Assembly: GCA_937885735.1 (NCBI GenBank)
Contig: CALABN010000370.1
Span: 1 to 9,767 of the forward strand
Length of the DNA stretch: 9,767 nt
DNA from: an uncultured Bacteroidota bacterium
GTDB taxonomy: Bacteria > Bacteroidota > Bacteroidia > Bacteroidales > SZUA-534
Direction of reading: 5' to 3'
A program made the translations under genes and the position numbers. The notes under the pieces were generated by a model. The model had not been told where the DNA came from. It saw only the letters and a program-made list of their open reading frames with translations, and did no database searches. Of the stretch, positions 1-7,300 are shown piece after piece; position 1 is the stretch's first letter, and every line of letters begins with the position of its first letter.

Positions 1-932
1 AACAGATTGTCCTTTATGACGTGTACGTTCTCGACAAAGTGAAGCACTTTGGTCTGTGCACCGCCAGAGCAGTGCACCATTCCGTGGATGTCGGCACGCA
101 TCTCGTCGAGCAGTTTCTTGACAACAGGCGCGTAAGTGCGAGTAGGCGACAGCACAAGTTTGCCTGCATTTACAGGCGAGCCTTCAACGCTGTCGGTGAG
201 TTTCAGTTTGCCTGAATATACCAGTTCGTCGGGAACGGCGGCATCGAAACTCTCAGGATATTTCTGTGCCAGATATTTTGCGAACACGTCGTGGCGGGCG
301 CTTGTGAGGCCGTTTGAGCCCATTCCGCCGTTGTATTCCTTCTCGTATGTGGCTTGTCCGTATGATGCGAGGCCGACAATTACATCGCCGGGGCGAATGT
401 TTGCGTTATTGATGACGTCGGCGCGTTTCATTCGGCAGGTTACGGTGCTGTCGACGATTATGGTGCGCACCAGGTCGCCAACATCGGCAGTCTCGCCACC
501 AGTGGCATAGACGCCTACGCCCATATCGCGCAGCTCGGCAAGCAGTTCATCAGTGCCGTTGATTATTGCAGATATGACTTCGCCAGGGACAAGCATCTTG
601 TTGCGCCCTATGGTGCTTGACACCAGAATGTTGTCGACGGCGCCCACGCAGAGCAGGTCGTCAATGTTCATTATTAGCGCGTCTTGGGCAATGCCTTTCC
701 ACACGCTCAGGTCGCCAGTCTCCTTCCAGTAGAGGTAGGCCAGACTCGATTTGGTGCCTGCGCCGTCGGCGTGCATTATGTTGCAGTAGTCGGGGTCGCC
801 GCCCAGTATGTCGGGGATTATCTTGCAGAAGGCTTTTGGGTAAAGGCCTTTGTCAATGTTTTTTATGGCGTTGTGCACATCTTCCTTTGATGCCGAAACA
901 CCTCGCAGATTGTATCTTTCTGAATTGTTCAT
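1..932 (-). CDS. purM: Phosphoribosylformylglycinamidine cyclo-ligase (AIR synthetase), C-terminus beyond window
   Basis: The enzyme closes the imidazole ring in purine synthesis, making AIR from FGAM with ATP, in the cytoplasm. Reverse-strand translation gives 310 residues starting MNNSERYNLRGVSASKEDVH. The motifs are DGAGTKSSLAY (56-66), QDALIMNIDDLLCVGA (83-98), GGETAD (145-150), the glycine-rich loop YNGGMGSNGLTSAR (200-213) and HGMVHCSGGAQTKV (283-296). They correspond to the AIRS motifs DGVGTK, GGETAE, SNGYSL and HITGGG of the E. coli enzyme, but in the diverged, longer form that I recall from Bacteroides (about 390 aa), so roughly 80 residues are missing off the left edge. The ATG at 932 is chosen because it begins the conserved N-terminus and lies 18 bases downstream of a TAnnTTTG box. 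It is the last gene of the kdsB-purD-membrane protein cluster, 32 bases after its neighbour. No frameshift is visible. Confidence 0.93.
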   Translation of the reverse strand, partial: MNNSERYNLRGVSASKEDVHNAIKNIDKGLYPKAFCKIIPDILGGDPDYCNIMHADGAGTKSSLAYLYWKETGDLSVWKGIAQDALIMNIDDLLCVGAVDNILVSSTIGRNKMLVPGEVISAIINGTDELLAELRDMGVGVYATGGETADVGDLVRTIIVDSTVTCRMKRADVINNANIRPGDVIVGLASYGQATYEKEYNGGMGSNGLTSARHDVFAKYLAQKYPESFDAAVPDELVYSGKLKLTDSVEGSPVNAGKLVLSPTRTYAPVVKKLLDEMRADIHGMVHCSGGAQTKVLHFVENVHVIKDNL

Positions 933-949
933 ATTGATTATTTACCTCC

Positions 950-958
950 GCAAAGTTA
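950..958 (-). promoter_or_regulatory. Bacteroidota -7 promoter box for purM
   Basis: On the minus strand this reads TAACTTTGC, a full match to the Bacteroidota sigma-factor -7 consensus TAnnTTTG. It lies just after the stop codon of the upstream membrane-protein gene and 17 bases before the purM ATG. The -33 element (TTTG) is not obvious. A GGAGG-like stretch (GCGGAGGTAA) follows directly and may serve as a ribosome binding site. The box would give purM its own transcript in addition to read-through from kdsB-purD. Confidence 0.6.
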
Positions 959-964
959 CACTAA

Positions 965-1942
965 TCATTGAAAATAGACTATTAAAAAGGCGCTGACAAT
1001 TATCAGCAAAAACAATATCTCAGCCAGTGCATTGTGGCGTATCTCCATAAAATATAGAGACGCTATGAATGACAGCGCAATGGCGACAAATACCAGAAGC
1101 GTCATTCCTGAACACGGGATGGCGAAGAAGGCCGCTACGGACAGCAGTATCAGCCAGAAGAAGAGGCTGAAGTATTTGCGTGTGGTGACTTTGTACATTC
1201 TTATGCATTGCGACATTGTGAACAGCGCAAAAAATATTATAAGGCACGAATAGCATATTGCTCCGTATTGCACAACGCCGAGTTCGATGGTGAATGCCTG
1301 TGTCAGGCTTATTTGCGACATTCTGTCGAAAAATGCATCTGTCTGGTCGGTCATGAACATTCCAAACAGGTAGAACACGAACGGTGTAATGTAGCCCAGT
1401 ATTGCGGCCAGGAAGTCGCGCATCTTGAAGAACCTTATCACAAACTGTGATGCAAATACAAAGAACATTGTTGCAACCAATGGCGGAAAGAACAATGTGC
1501 CGATGCCAATCAGCAGACCGCTTTCAAAGTATTGCTTTGGCATCTCGTACATTTGTTCGCTGTCCAGAATCTTTGTCATTGCCAACATAAAGAACAGGTT
1601 GGCGACAAGTACTGGCAGAAGATTGTAGTTTGGTGCCAACGAACTCACAACCAATACAAAGAACAATGGTGGCAGAATCGTCTTGTTTTCAACAATGATG
1701 AATTTCAAGTCGATGCGCAGCAGCAGGAACGCTTCAATCAACATCAGTGCAAAAGCAACAAGTTGAGTGCCCCATACGCTTGAAAACATGCCGCAAATGA
1801 TGTCGTTGTAAAGGGCCGAGCCTTCGTTTATCGAGGGAGTCCATTGCGGATTGCCGAATATGGGCAGCCATAGCACAACGGCAATCATTACCGTCAGCAC
1901 GTGCATTATTGGCGAGTTGCTTTTGTATAGGTTGAATAGCAT
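965..1942 (-). CDS. Polytopic inner-membrane protein, DUF6427-like
   Basis: The product is a 325-residue, very hydrophobic protein without a cleavable signal peptide. About eight to ten membrane segments can be seen, at roughly residues 13-30, 57-75, 91-101, 105-121, 142-169, 176-197, 222-245, 258-275, 279-299 and 306-323. There are short charged loops (for example RFFKMRD at 170-176 and RMYKVTTRK at 248-256) and no catalytic motif that I recognise. Size, topology and position next to purD fit the uncharacterised Bacteroidota family DUF6427. Some relatives have been loosely labelled beta-carotene monooxygenase, which nothing here supports. The ATG at 1942 comes three bases after the purD stop (TAA GCC ATG), so translation is probably coupled to purD. 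The gene ends with TGA at 965-967. The family name is from memory and its function is unknown; membrane location is secure. Confidence 0.8.
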   Translation of the reverse strand: MLFNLYKSNSPIMHVLTVMIAVVLWLPIFGNPQWTPSINEGSALYNDIICGMFSSVWGTQLVAFALMLIEAFLLLRIDLKFIIVENKTILPPLFFVLVVSSLAPNYNLLPVLVANLFFMLAMTKILDSEQMYEMPKQYFESGLLIGIGTLFFPPLVATMFFVFASQFVIRFFKMRDFLAAILGYITPFVFYLFGMFMTDQTDAFFDRMSQISLTQAFTIELGVVQYGAICYSCLIIFFALFTMSQCIRMYKVTTRKYFSLFFWLILLSVAAFFAIPCSGMTLLVFVAIALSFIASLYFMEIRHNALAEILFLLIIVSAFLIVYFQ

Positions 1943-1945
1943 GGC

Positions 1946-3223
1946 TTAAAGTTTTTGTACGTCCTGACCTATGTCTCTGCGGAAATATGCGCCTTCAAAC
2001 GATATGTTCTTGATGTTGGCGTATGATTTGTCGAGTGCGCCTTGAATGCTGTCGCCAAGCGATGTCACTGCGAGCACGCGGCCACCGTCGGTGAGCACTT
2101 CCTTGTCTTTCAGTTTGGTGCCGGCGTGGAACACGGTGCTTCCTTCAACATTTTCAAGCCCGGTGATTGGGAATCCTTTCTTGTAGCTTTCAGGATACCC
2201 GCCCGAAACCATTACCACGGTGATGGCTGTCTCTGCCTTTTGCTTGGCTTCCATGCCTGCAAGCCGTTGCTCGGCTGTTGCGGTGAGCAGGTCGAGCAGG
2301 TCGCTGTCGAGGCGCGGGATCACGACCTCGGTTTCAGGGTCGCCCATGCGTACGTTGTATTCAATGACGTACGGGTCGTTGCCACACTTGATGAGGCCGA
2401 AGAAGATGAATCCGCGGTAGTCGATTTTCTCGCTTTGCAGACCTTTTATTGTAGGCTCTATTATTCGGCTGATGATTTTCTGCTTGAATTCAGGAGTGCA
2501 GAACGGCACAGGCGATACGGCGCCCATTCCGCCAGGGTTCAGGCCGCTGTCGTGCTCGCCAATGCGCTTGTAGTCCTTGGCTTCGGGCAGAAGGACGTAG
2601 TCCTTGCCGTCGGTCAGCACGAAGAACGAGCACTCTATTCCCGACAGGAATTCCTCAATCACGACCTTTGCCGATGCGTCGCCGAACTGTCCGTTAAGCA
2701 TTGTCTCGAGGTTGTCTTGCGCTTCCTTCAGGTCGTTGATGATAAGCACGCCCTTGCCGGCAGCCAGTCCGTCGGCCTTCAGAACGTAAGGAGCCTTCAG
2801 TGTTTCAAGGAATTTCTTTCCTTCGGCAAGAGTCTCTTTCGTGAAACTCTGATATGCGGCTGTCGGTATTCCGTATTTCTGCATGAATTTCTTTGCATAT
2901 TCCTTGCTGCCTTCGAGTTGTGCGCCTTCGGCCGATGCGCCAACTATGCGTATGCCTGATGTTGTCGGGTCGTTTTTGAACGAGTCGGTGATGCCTTTTA
3001 CAAGAGGCTCTTCGGGGCCTACGACAAGCAGGTCGATGTTGTTGAATTTGGCAAAATCCTTTATCGCGTCAAAATCGGTAACCTTGATTGGCACGTTGAT
3101 TCCGACTGTTGCTGTGCCTGCATTGCCAGGAGCAATGAACAGGTGTTTGAGTTTTGGACTTTGTGAAACTTTCCACGCAATTGCGTGCTCGCGGCCGCCA
3201 GAGCCGATAATCATTACGTTCAT
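1946..3223 (-). CDS. purD: Phosphoribosylamine--glycine ligase (GAR synthetase)
   Basis: The enzyme joins 5-phosphoribosylamine to glycine with ATP, the second step of purine synthesis, in the cytoplasm. The 425 residues match the usual length (E. coli about 429). Visible landmarks are the N-terminal nucleotide-binding loop MIIGSGGREHA (4-14), APGNAGT (31-37), VVGPEEPL (67-74), the ATP-grasp segment YVLKADGLAAGKGVLI (146-161), the GAR-synthetase signature around LNPGGMGAVSP (228-238), and the metal-binding EYNVRMGDPE (288-297). The ATG at 3223 is preferred over an in-frame ATG at 3277 because MNVMIIGSGGREH is the family's conserved start; the upstream start would add 18 residues overlapping kdsB. 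The gene begins four bases after the kdsB stop and ends three bases before the membrane-protein gene. Intact and of normal composition. Confidence 0.97.
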   Translation of the reverse strand: MNVMIIGSGGREHAIAWKVSQSPKLKHLFIAPGNAGTATVGINVPIKVTDFDAIKDFAKFNNIDLLVVGPEEPLVKGITDSFKNDPTTSGIRIVGASAEGAQLEGSKEYAKKFMQKYGIPTAAYQSFTKETLAEGKKFLETLKAPYVLKADGLAAGKGVLIINDLKEAQDNLETMLNGQFGDASAKVVIEEFLSGIECSFFVLTDGKDYVLLPEAKDYKRIGEHDSGLNPGGMGAVSPVPFCTPEFKQKIISRIIEPTIKGLQSEKIDYRGFIFFGLIKCGNDPYVIEYNVRMGDPETEVVIPRLDSDLLDLLTATAEQRLAGMEAKQKAETAITVVMVSGGYPESYKKGFPITGLENVEGSTVFHAGTKLKDKEVLTDGGRVLAVTSLGDSIQGALDKSYANIKNISFEGAYFRRDIGQDVQKL

Positions 3224-3227
3224 CAGG

Positions 3228-3977
3228 TTATTTTTTAAATAGTTTAAGAATCTGTTCAAGGTCTTCAGGCGTGTCAACTGACAAGCCCTCGTCGGTGGTT
3301 ACGGCTGTCTGAATGTCGTAGCCGTTCTCGAGCCAGCGCAGTTGTTCGAGCGATTCGGCCGTTTCAAGGCTGCTCTTGCTGAGTTTTGTTATCTCAAGAA
3401 GGATGTCTTTCCGGTATCCGTACATTCCAATGTGTTGCAGGAATTTGTGCTTTTGCAACCAGTCTTTCTGCTCGCATCCGCGGATGTGGGGAATTGTCTG
3501 TCGGCTGAATAGCAATGCCTTGCCGTTTTTGTCAACCACCACTTTTGGCTTGTTGGGGTTGAAGAGTGTCTGCTCGTCGTCGACAGGCTTTACAAGTGTG
3601 GCAATCTGCACTTTAGGATTGGTAAACAGTCCCGCCAGCAGGTTGATCTGCTTTTCGGCAATGAAGGGCTCGTCGCCTTGGATGTTTATCACCACGTCGA
3701 TATTCTGCCCGTAGGTTTTCTCGTAGTTCCTTACGGCTTCGGCGCAACGGTCGGTGCCGCTTGGGTGCTTGTCCGATGTCATCACAACCTTGCCTCCGAA
3801 CGACAGCACGGCATCGTAGATGCGTTGGTCGTCGGTTGCCACAACCACGTTGTCGAGGGCTTTTGATGCTTGTTCAAACACGCGTTGCACCATATATTTG
3901 CCGTTGATGTCGGCCAGTGGCTTGCCCGGAAACCGCGATGAGGCGTAGCGAGCGGGAATGATTCCTAAAATGACCAT
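3228..3977 (-). CDS. kdsB: 3-deoxy-manno-octulosonate cytidylyltransferase (CMP-Kdo synthetase)
   Basis: The enzyme activates Kdo with CTP to give CMP-Kdo for the inner core of lipopolysaccharide, in the cytoplasm. The 249 residues equal the usual length (E. coli 248). Motifs in order are the nucleotide-binding loop IPARYASSRFPGKPL (7-21), VVATDD (45-50), HPSGTDRCAEA (71-81), NIQGDEPFI (98-106, with the metal-ligand Asp of GDEP), SRQTIPH (158-164), HIGMYGYR (182-189), LEQLRWLENG (210-219) and the second acidic motif SVDTPEDLE (233-241). The ATG at 3977 starts the first beta strand directly (MVILGIIPAR). A TAnnTTTGC promoter box lies 19 bases upstream, and the gene appears to head the cluster with purD and the membrane protein. 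Presence of kdsB confirms a Gram-negative, LPS-making host. No abnormality seen. Confidence 0.97.
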   Translation of the reverse strand: MVILGIIPARYASSRFPGKPLADINGKYMVQRVFEQASKALDNVVVATDDQRIYDAVLSFGGKVVMTSDKHPSGTDRCAEAVRNYEKTYGQNIDVVINIQGDEPFIAEKQINLLAGLFTNPKVQIATLVKPVDDEQTLFNPNKPKVVVDKNGKALLFSRQTIPHIRGCEQKDWLQKHKFLQHIGMYGYRKDILLEITKLSKSSLETAESLEQLRWLENGYDIQTAVTTDEGLSVDTPEDLEQILKLFKK

Positions 3978-3996
3978 TTGCTTTTACTTTTAATGT

Positions 3997-4005
3997 GCAA
4001 AGGTA
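3997..4005 (-). promoter_or_regulatory. Bacteroidota -7 promoter box for the kdsB-purD cluster
   Basis: The minus strand reads TACCTTTGC, a perfect match to TAnnTTTG(C), 19 bases before the kdsB ATG. The leader would be short and A-rich (ACATTAAAAGTAAAAGCAA before the ATG), without a Shine-Dalgarno sequence, as is usual in Bacteroidota. A clear -33 TTTG at the preferred spacing is not seen; candidates are blurred by the AATTACAAATTTG repeats just upstream. Confidence 0.65.
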
Positions 4006-4010
4006 CTAAT

Positions 4011-4052
4011 AATTACAAATTTGAAATTACAAATTTGGAATTACGGATTTGA
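4011..4052. repeat. Three tandem copies of a 14-bp AT-rich unit
   Basis: Units are 4011-4024 AATTACAAATTTGA, 4025-4038 AATTACAAATTTGG and 4039-4052 AATTACGGATTTGA, consensus AATTACRRATTTGR. Each unit contains the near-palindrome CAAATTTG. The array sits immediately upstream of the kdsB promoter box, within the divergent intergenic region. Similar AATTACRAATT-type arrays occur between genes in Bacteroidota, as I recall. A role in regulation is possible but not shown. Confidence 0.8.
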
Positions 4053-4070
4053 AATGTCGTTTTTTTCGTT

Positions 4071-4125
4071 GGATTTATTCCTTTTTGCCCCGTTGGTTTT
4101 CGAGATTAGGATTTAATCCTTTTTG
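4071..4125. repeat. 17-bp direct repeat in the divergent intergenic region
   Basis: GGATTTATTCCTTTTTG at 4071-4087 recurs as GGATTTAATCCTTTTTG at 4109-4125 (16 of 17 identical, 38 bases apart). The second copy includes the near-palindrome AGGATTTAATCCT (4108-4120). The remainder of the 290-base region between the two divergent genes holds no open frame of coding character, no tRNA-like fold and no obvious terminator. Confidence 0.55.
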
Positions 4126-4176
4126 GAATTGGTTTCAAATTCAAGATTTATAGTTCCCTAACTCCTTATTCCATAG

Positions 4177-4219
4177 TATTTTGCTATTTTGCAAACTAAA
4201 AATTGTCAATTTGCAAACT
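4177..4219. repeat. Short direct repeats upstream of the GLUG gene
   Basis: TATTTTGC is repeated in tandem at 4177-4184 and 4185-4192, and TTTGCAAACT occurs at 4188-4197 and again at 4210-4219, a centre-to-centre distance of 22 bases (about two helical turns). They lie 20-60 bases before the promoter box of the GLUG gene, so a binding site for a regulator is conceivable. This is AT-rich DNA where short repeats arise readily. Confidence 0.35.
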
Positions 4220-4238
4220 TGCTTTTCGATGTTTGATA

Positions 4239-4247
4239 TATGTTTGC
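4239..4247 (+). promoter_or_regulatory. Bacteroidota -7 promoter box for the GLUG-repeat gene
   Basis: TATGTTTGC matches TAnnTTTGC and lies 20 bases before the ATG at 4268. A possible -33 element, CTTG at 4218-4221, is 17 bases upstream, slightly closer than the usual 19-21. The predicted leader is only about 14 bases and is A-rich (a run of A followed by TAAGT), again without a Shine-Dalgarno sequence. The box supports 4268 rather than the in-frame ATG at 4181 as the true start, because 4181 lies upstream of it. Confidence 0.6.
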
Positions 4248-4267
4248 ACTGTTTAAAAAAAATAAGT

Positions 4268-4345
4268 ATGAAAAATTTTTTTATTAATTATTGGAAATTA
4301 TCTGTATTATGTTGCATAATGATGGCAACCAGCGTGTGCAATGCA
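4268..4345 (+). other. Signal peptide of the GLUG-repeat protein
   Basis: The N-terminus MKNFFINYWK is followed by the hydrophobic stretch LSVLCCIMMATSV and a CNA-Q cleavage site, predicted after residue 26. The residues before Cys24 (ATSVC) do not form a lipobox, so Sec export with signal peptidase I is favoured over a lipoprotein. Confidence 0.8.
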
Positions 4346-7300
4346 CAAAATTTAACTGGTAGTGGAACAGAATCAGAACCTTATCTAATTTCGACTCAAT
4401 CAGATTTAGAAATTTTTGCTAATAATGTTAATAGTGGAATTTCCTACGAAGGCAAGTTTATAAAACTGACTGATAATATTGAATGTGATTATAATGAAGA
4501 TATCCAATGGACACCGATTGGAGATGATAACAACAGTTTTCAAGGCACATTCGATGGCAATGGAAAAACTATCAGCAGACTTTATTTTGATAATTCAAAT
4601 CAAATTTATGTAGGTTTGTTTGGATATAATGAAGGAACCATAAAAAATGTAGGAGTAGTTAAATCGAATTTTAAAGGGAAACAAGCTGTCGGCGGTGTGT
4701 GTGGATATAATTATTATGGCACCATCACAAATTGCTACAATACTGGAGAGGTTAGTGGTTCAGATAATATCAGCGGTGTGTGTGGATTTACTTTTTATGG
4801 CACCATCACAAATTGCTACAATACTGGAGAGGTTAGTGGTTCACAATATATCAGCGGTGTGTGTGGATATAATCTTTTCGGCACCATCACAAATTGCTAC
4901 TATTTATCCGACGCAGATAATGGGAATGAAGATAAAACCCAAGAACAATTTGCCAATGGTGAAGTGGCATACAAACTTGGTGGCGCATTCTTCCAGACTA
5001 TTGGTGAAGATGCTTCGCCTGTCCTCAATAGCACTCACGGCGTTGTTTACCAAACAACTGGTTGCTCACGAATACCATATTCAAATACCGAGAATGACTT
5101 TATTGAACACATCAACTTCGACGGAAACGGCTTCTGTTCTGTCTGCGGTGGTGGCTATGAGCCTGCAAAATATTCAGACGAAAACGGTGTTTACCAAATC
5201 GCCAACGCAGGTAATCTTTATTGGTTTGCTCAATATGTTAACAAAGGTGGCAATAATTCCAGCGCCAATGCCGTACTTATAAGCGACATCGTAGTAAACG
5301 AAAATCTTCTCTCGTCATTGGAAAAAGATGAAGATGGAAATGTCACCAATGTCGATGATTTTAAAGAGTGGATTCTTATTGGAAATCTAGATGTATATTA
5401 CAAAGGTACATTCGACGGAAACGGCCATACAATAAGCGGACTTTACTTTAATAAATCAAATCAATATAATGTTGGATTGTTTGGACAGATAACAGGAAAC
5501 GCTGTTATCAAAAACGTAGGTGTAATTGATTCTTATTTTAAAGGCGATGCTGGCGTCGGAGGCGTGTGCGGTGATAACGATAGTTCAAAGGGATTAATCG
5601 AAAATTGCTACAATGCAAGCATTGTCATTGGAAAAAATTATGTTGGAGGCGTGTGCGGAGATAATAGTGGGACCATTACAAATTGCTACAATGCAGGTGG
5701 CATAGAAGGTCACTACAGTTATAGTTATACAGGTGGCGTGTGCGGATTTAGCGAAAATACTATCATCAATTGCTACAATATAGGTGACATAGAAGGTTAC
5801 TATAATACAGGTGGCGTGTGTGGAAGTAATAAAAAGTTAATCAAAAATTGTTATAATATAGGAGAGGTAAATGGCGATGAAAAAACTGGTGGCGTGTGCG
5901 GTGATAATTACTATGGCACAATTCAATATTGTCACAATGTTGGTATGGTGAATTCTGAACATTATTATATTGGTGGCGTGTGTGGCTATAACTCATCTGG
6001 CACAATCCAACACTGCTATTTTAATTCTGACATTTACCAAGGAGATGCATCCAATGGCGACGATACCGATGAAACTGTTGCAGGCAAGTCTTCCGCTGAT
6101 TTCAAGAATTTAGTGATTGGCTTGCTCAATGTCAACGGCAACAATGTCTGGGGGCAAGGTCTTAGTTATCCGATGCTAATTAGCAATCACGTCCATGAAT
6201 ACAGTAACGGATTCTGTATGGTTTGCAATGTTTGCCAACAACCCGAACAAGACGAAAACGACGTTTACCAAATCGCTAACGTAGGAAATCTATACTGGTT
6301 TGCCAACTATGTGAACCAAGGTGGCGACAACGCCAACGCCTTTCTTGCAAACGACATCGTGGTAAACGAGAATCTTCTCTCGTTGTTGGGAAAAGATAAA
6401 AATGGAAATGTCACCAATGGCGCTAATTTCAAAGCGTGGAACCCGATGGGGTATTATATTGACGGTAGTAATTATGTCTCTTATGCTGGCACATTCGATG
6501 GCAATGGACATACAATTAGCGGATTGTATTTCAACGATTCAAGTAGAGAACTTGTAGGCTTGTTCGGACGAACAACAGAAGGTGCATCCATCAAAAATGT
6601 AGGCGTAGTCGATTCGTATTTTAAAGGTGGCGATTATGTCGGTGGCGTGTGCGGTATGAATGGCGACACCATCACAAACTGCTACAATACTGGTGAAGTA
6701 AATGGCAGTGGCAGTAGTGTCGGTGGCGTGTGCGGATATAATTATAACGTCCCCATCACCAACTGCTACAATACTGGTGAAGTAAGTGGCGGTAATTCTG
6801 TCGGTGGCGTGTGCGGTAACAATAAAGGCCCCATCACCAACTGCTACTATTTAGAAACTTCAGCCAACACGGGAATAGGCGAAGGCGATGGTGAGGCTAC
6901 AGCAAAAACCGCTACTCAGTTTGCAAGCGGTGAGGTTGCATACCAACTTGGTGACGCATTCTATCAGAAAATTGGCGAAGATACTTTGCCTGTTCTCAAT
7001 AGCACTCACGGCAAGGTTTATCTGGCAAGTCCTTGTATAGCATATTCAAATACCGAAAATGCCGTTGCTGAACACGAATTTGGCGAAAACGGCTTCTGCA
7101 CAGTCTGTGGTGCATACGAGCCTGCAAGCGAAGACGAAAACGGCGTTTATCAAATAGCCAACGCTGGCAACCTTTACTGGTTTGCCAACTATGTTAACGA
7201 TATGGCAAATGCAGAGTATAAAAATGTGTTTTATCAATCAAGCGCCAATGCCGTTCTTACCGCCAACATCACAGTAAACGAGAATCTTCTTAAATCATTA

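Noticed and set aside
2042..2959. Plus-strand open frame of 305 codons opposite purD
   Set aside because: It is antisense to a fully conserved purD; its length follows from the codon bias of that gene.
3224..3277. Upstream ATG at 3277 as purD start
   Set aside because: It would add MTRLKTLNRFLNYLKNNL, which overlaps the end of kdsB and precedes the family's conserved MNVMIIGSGGREH start.
4181..4267. Upstream ATG at 4181 as start of the GLUG gene
   Set aside because: It lies before the TAnnTTTG promoter box and would place 29 residues in front of a clear signal peptide.
4268..4345. Lipoprotein signal peptide
   Set aside because: The Cys at residue 24 is preceded by T-S-V and not by a lipobox; an NA-Q signal peptidase I site is the better fit.
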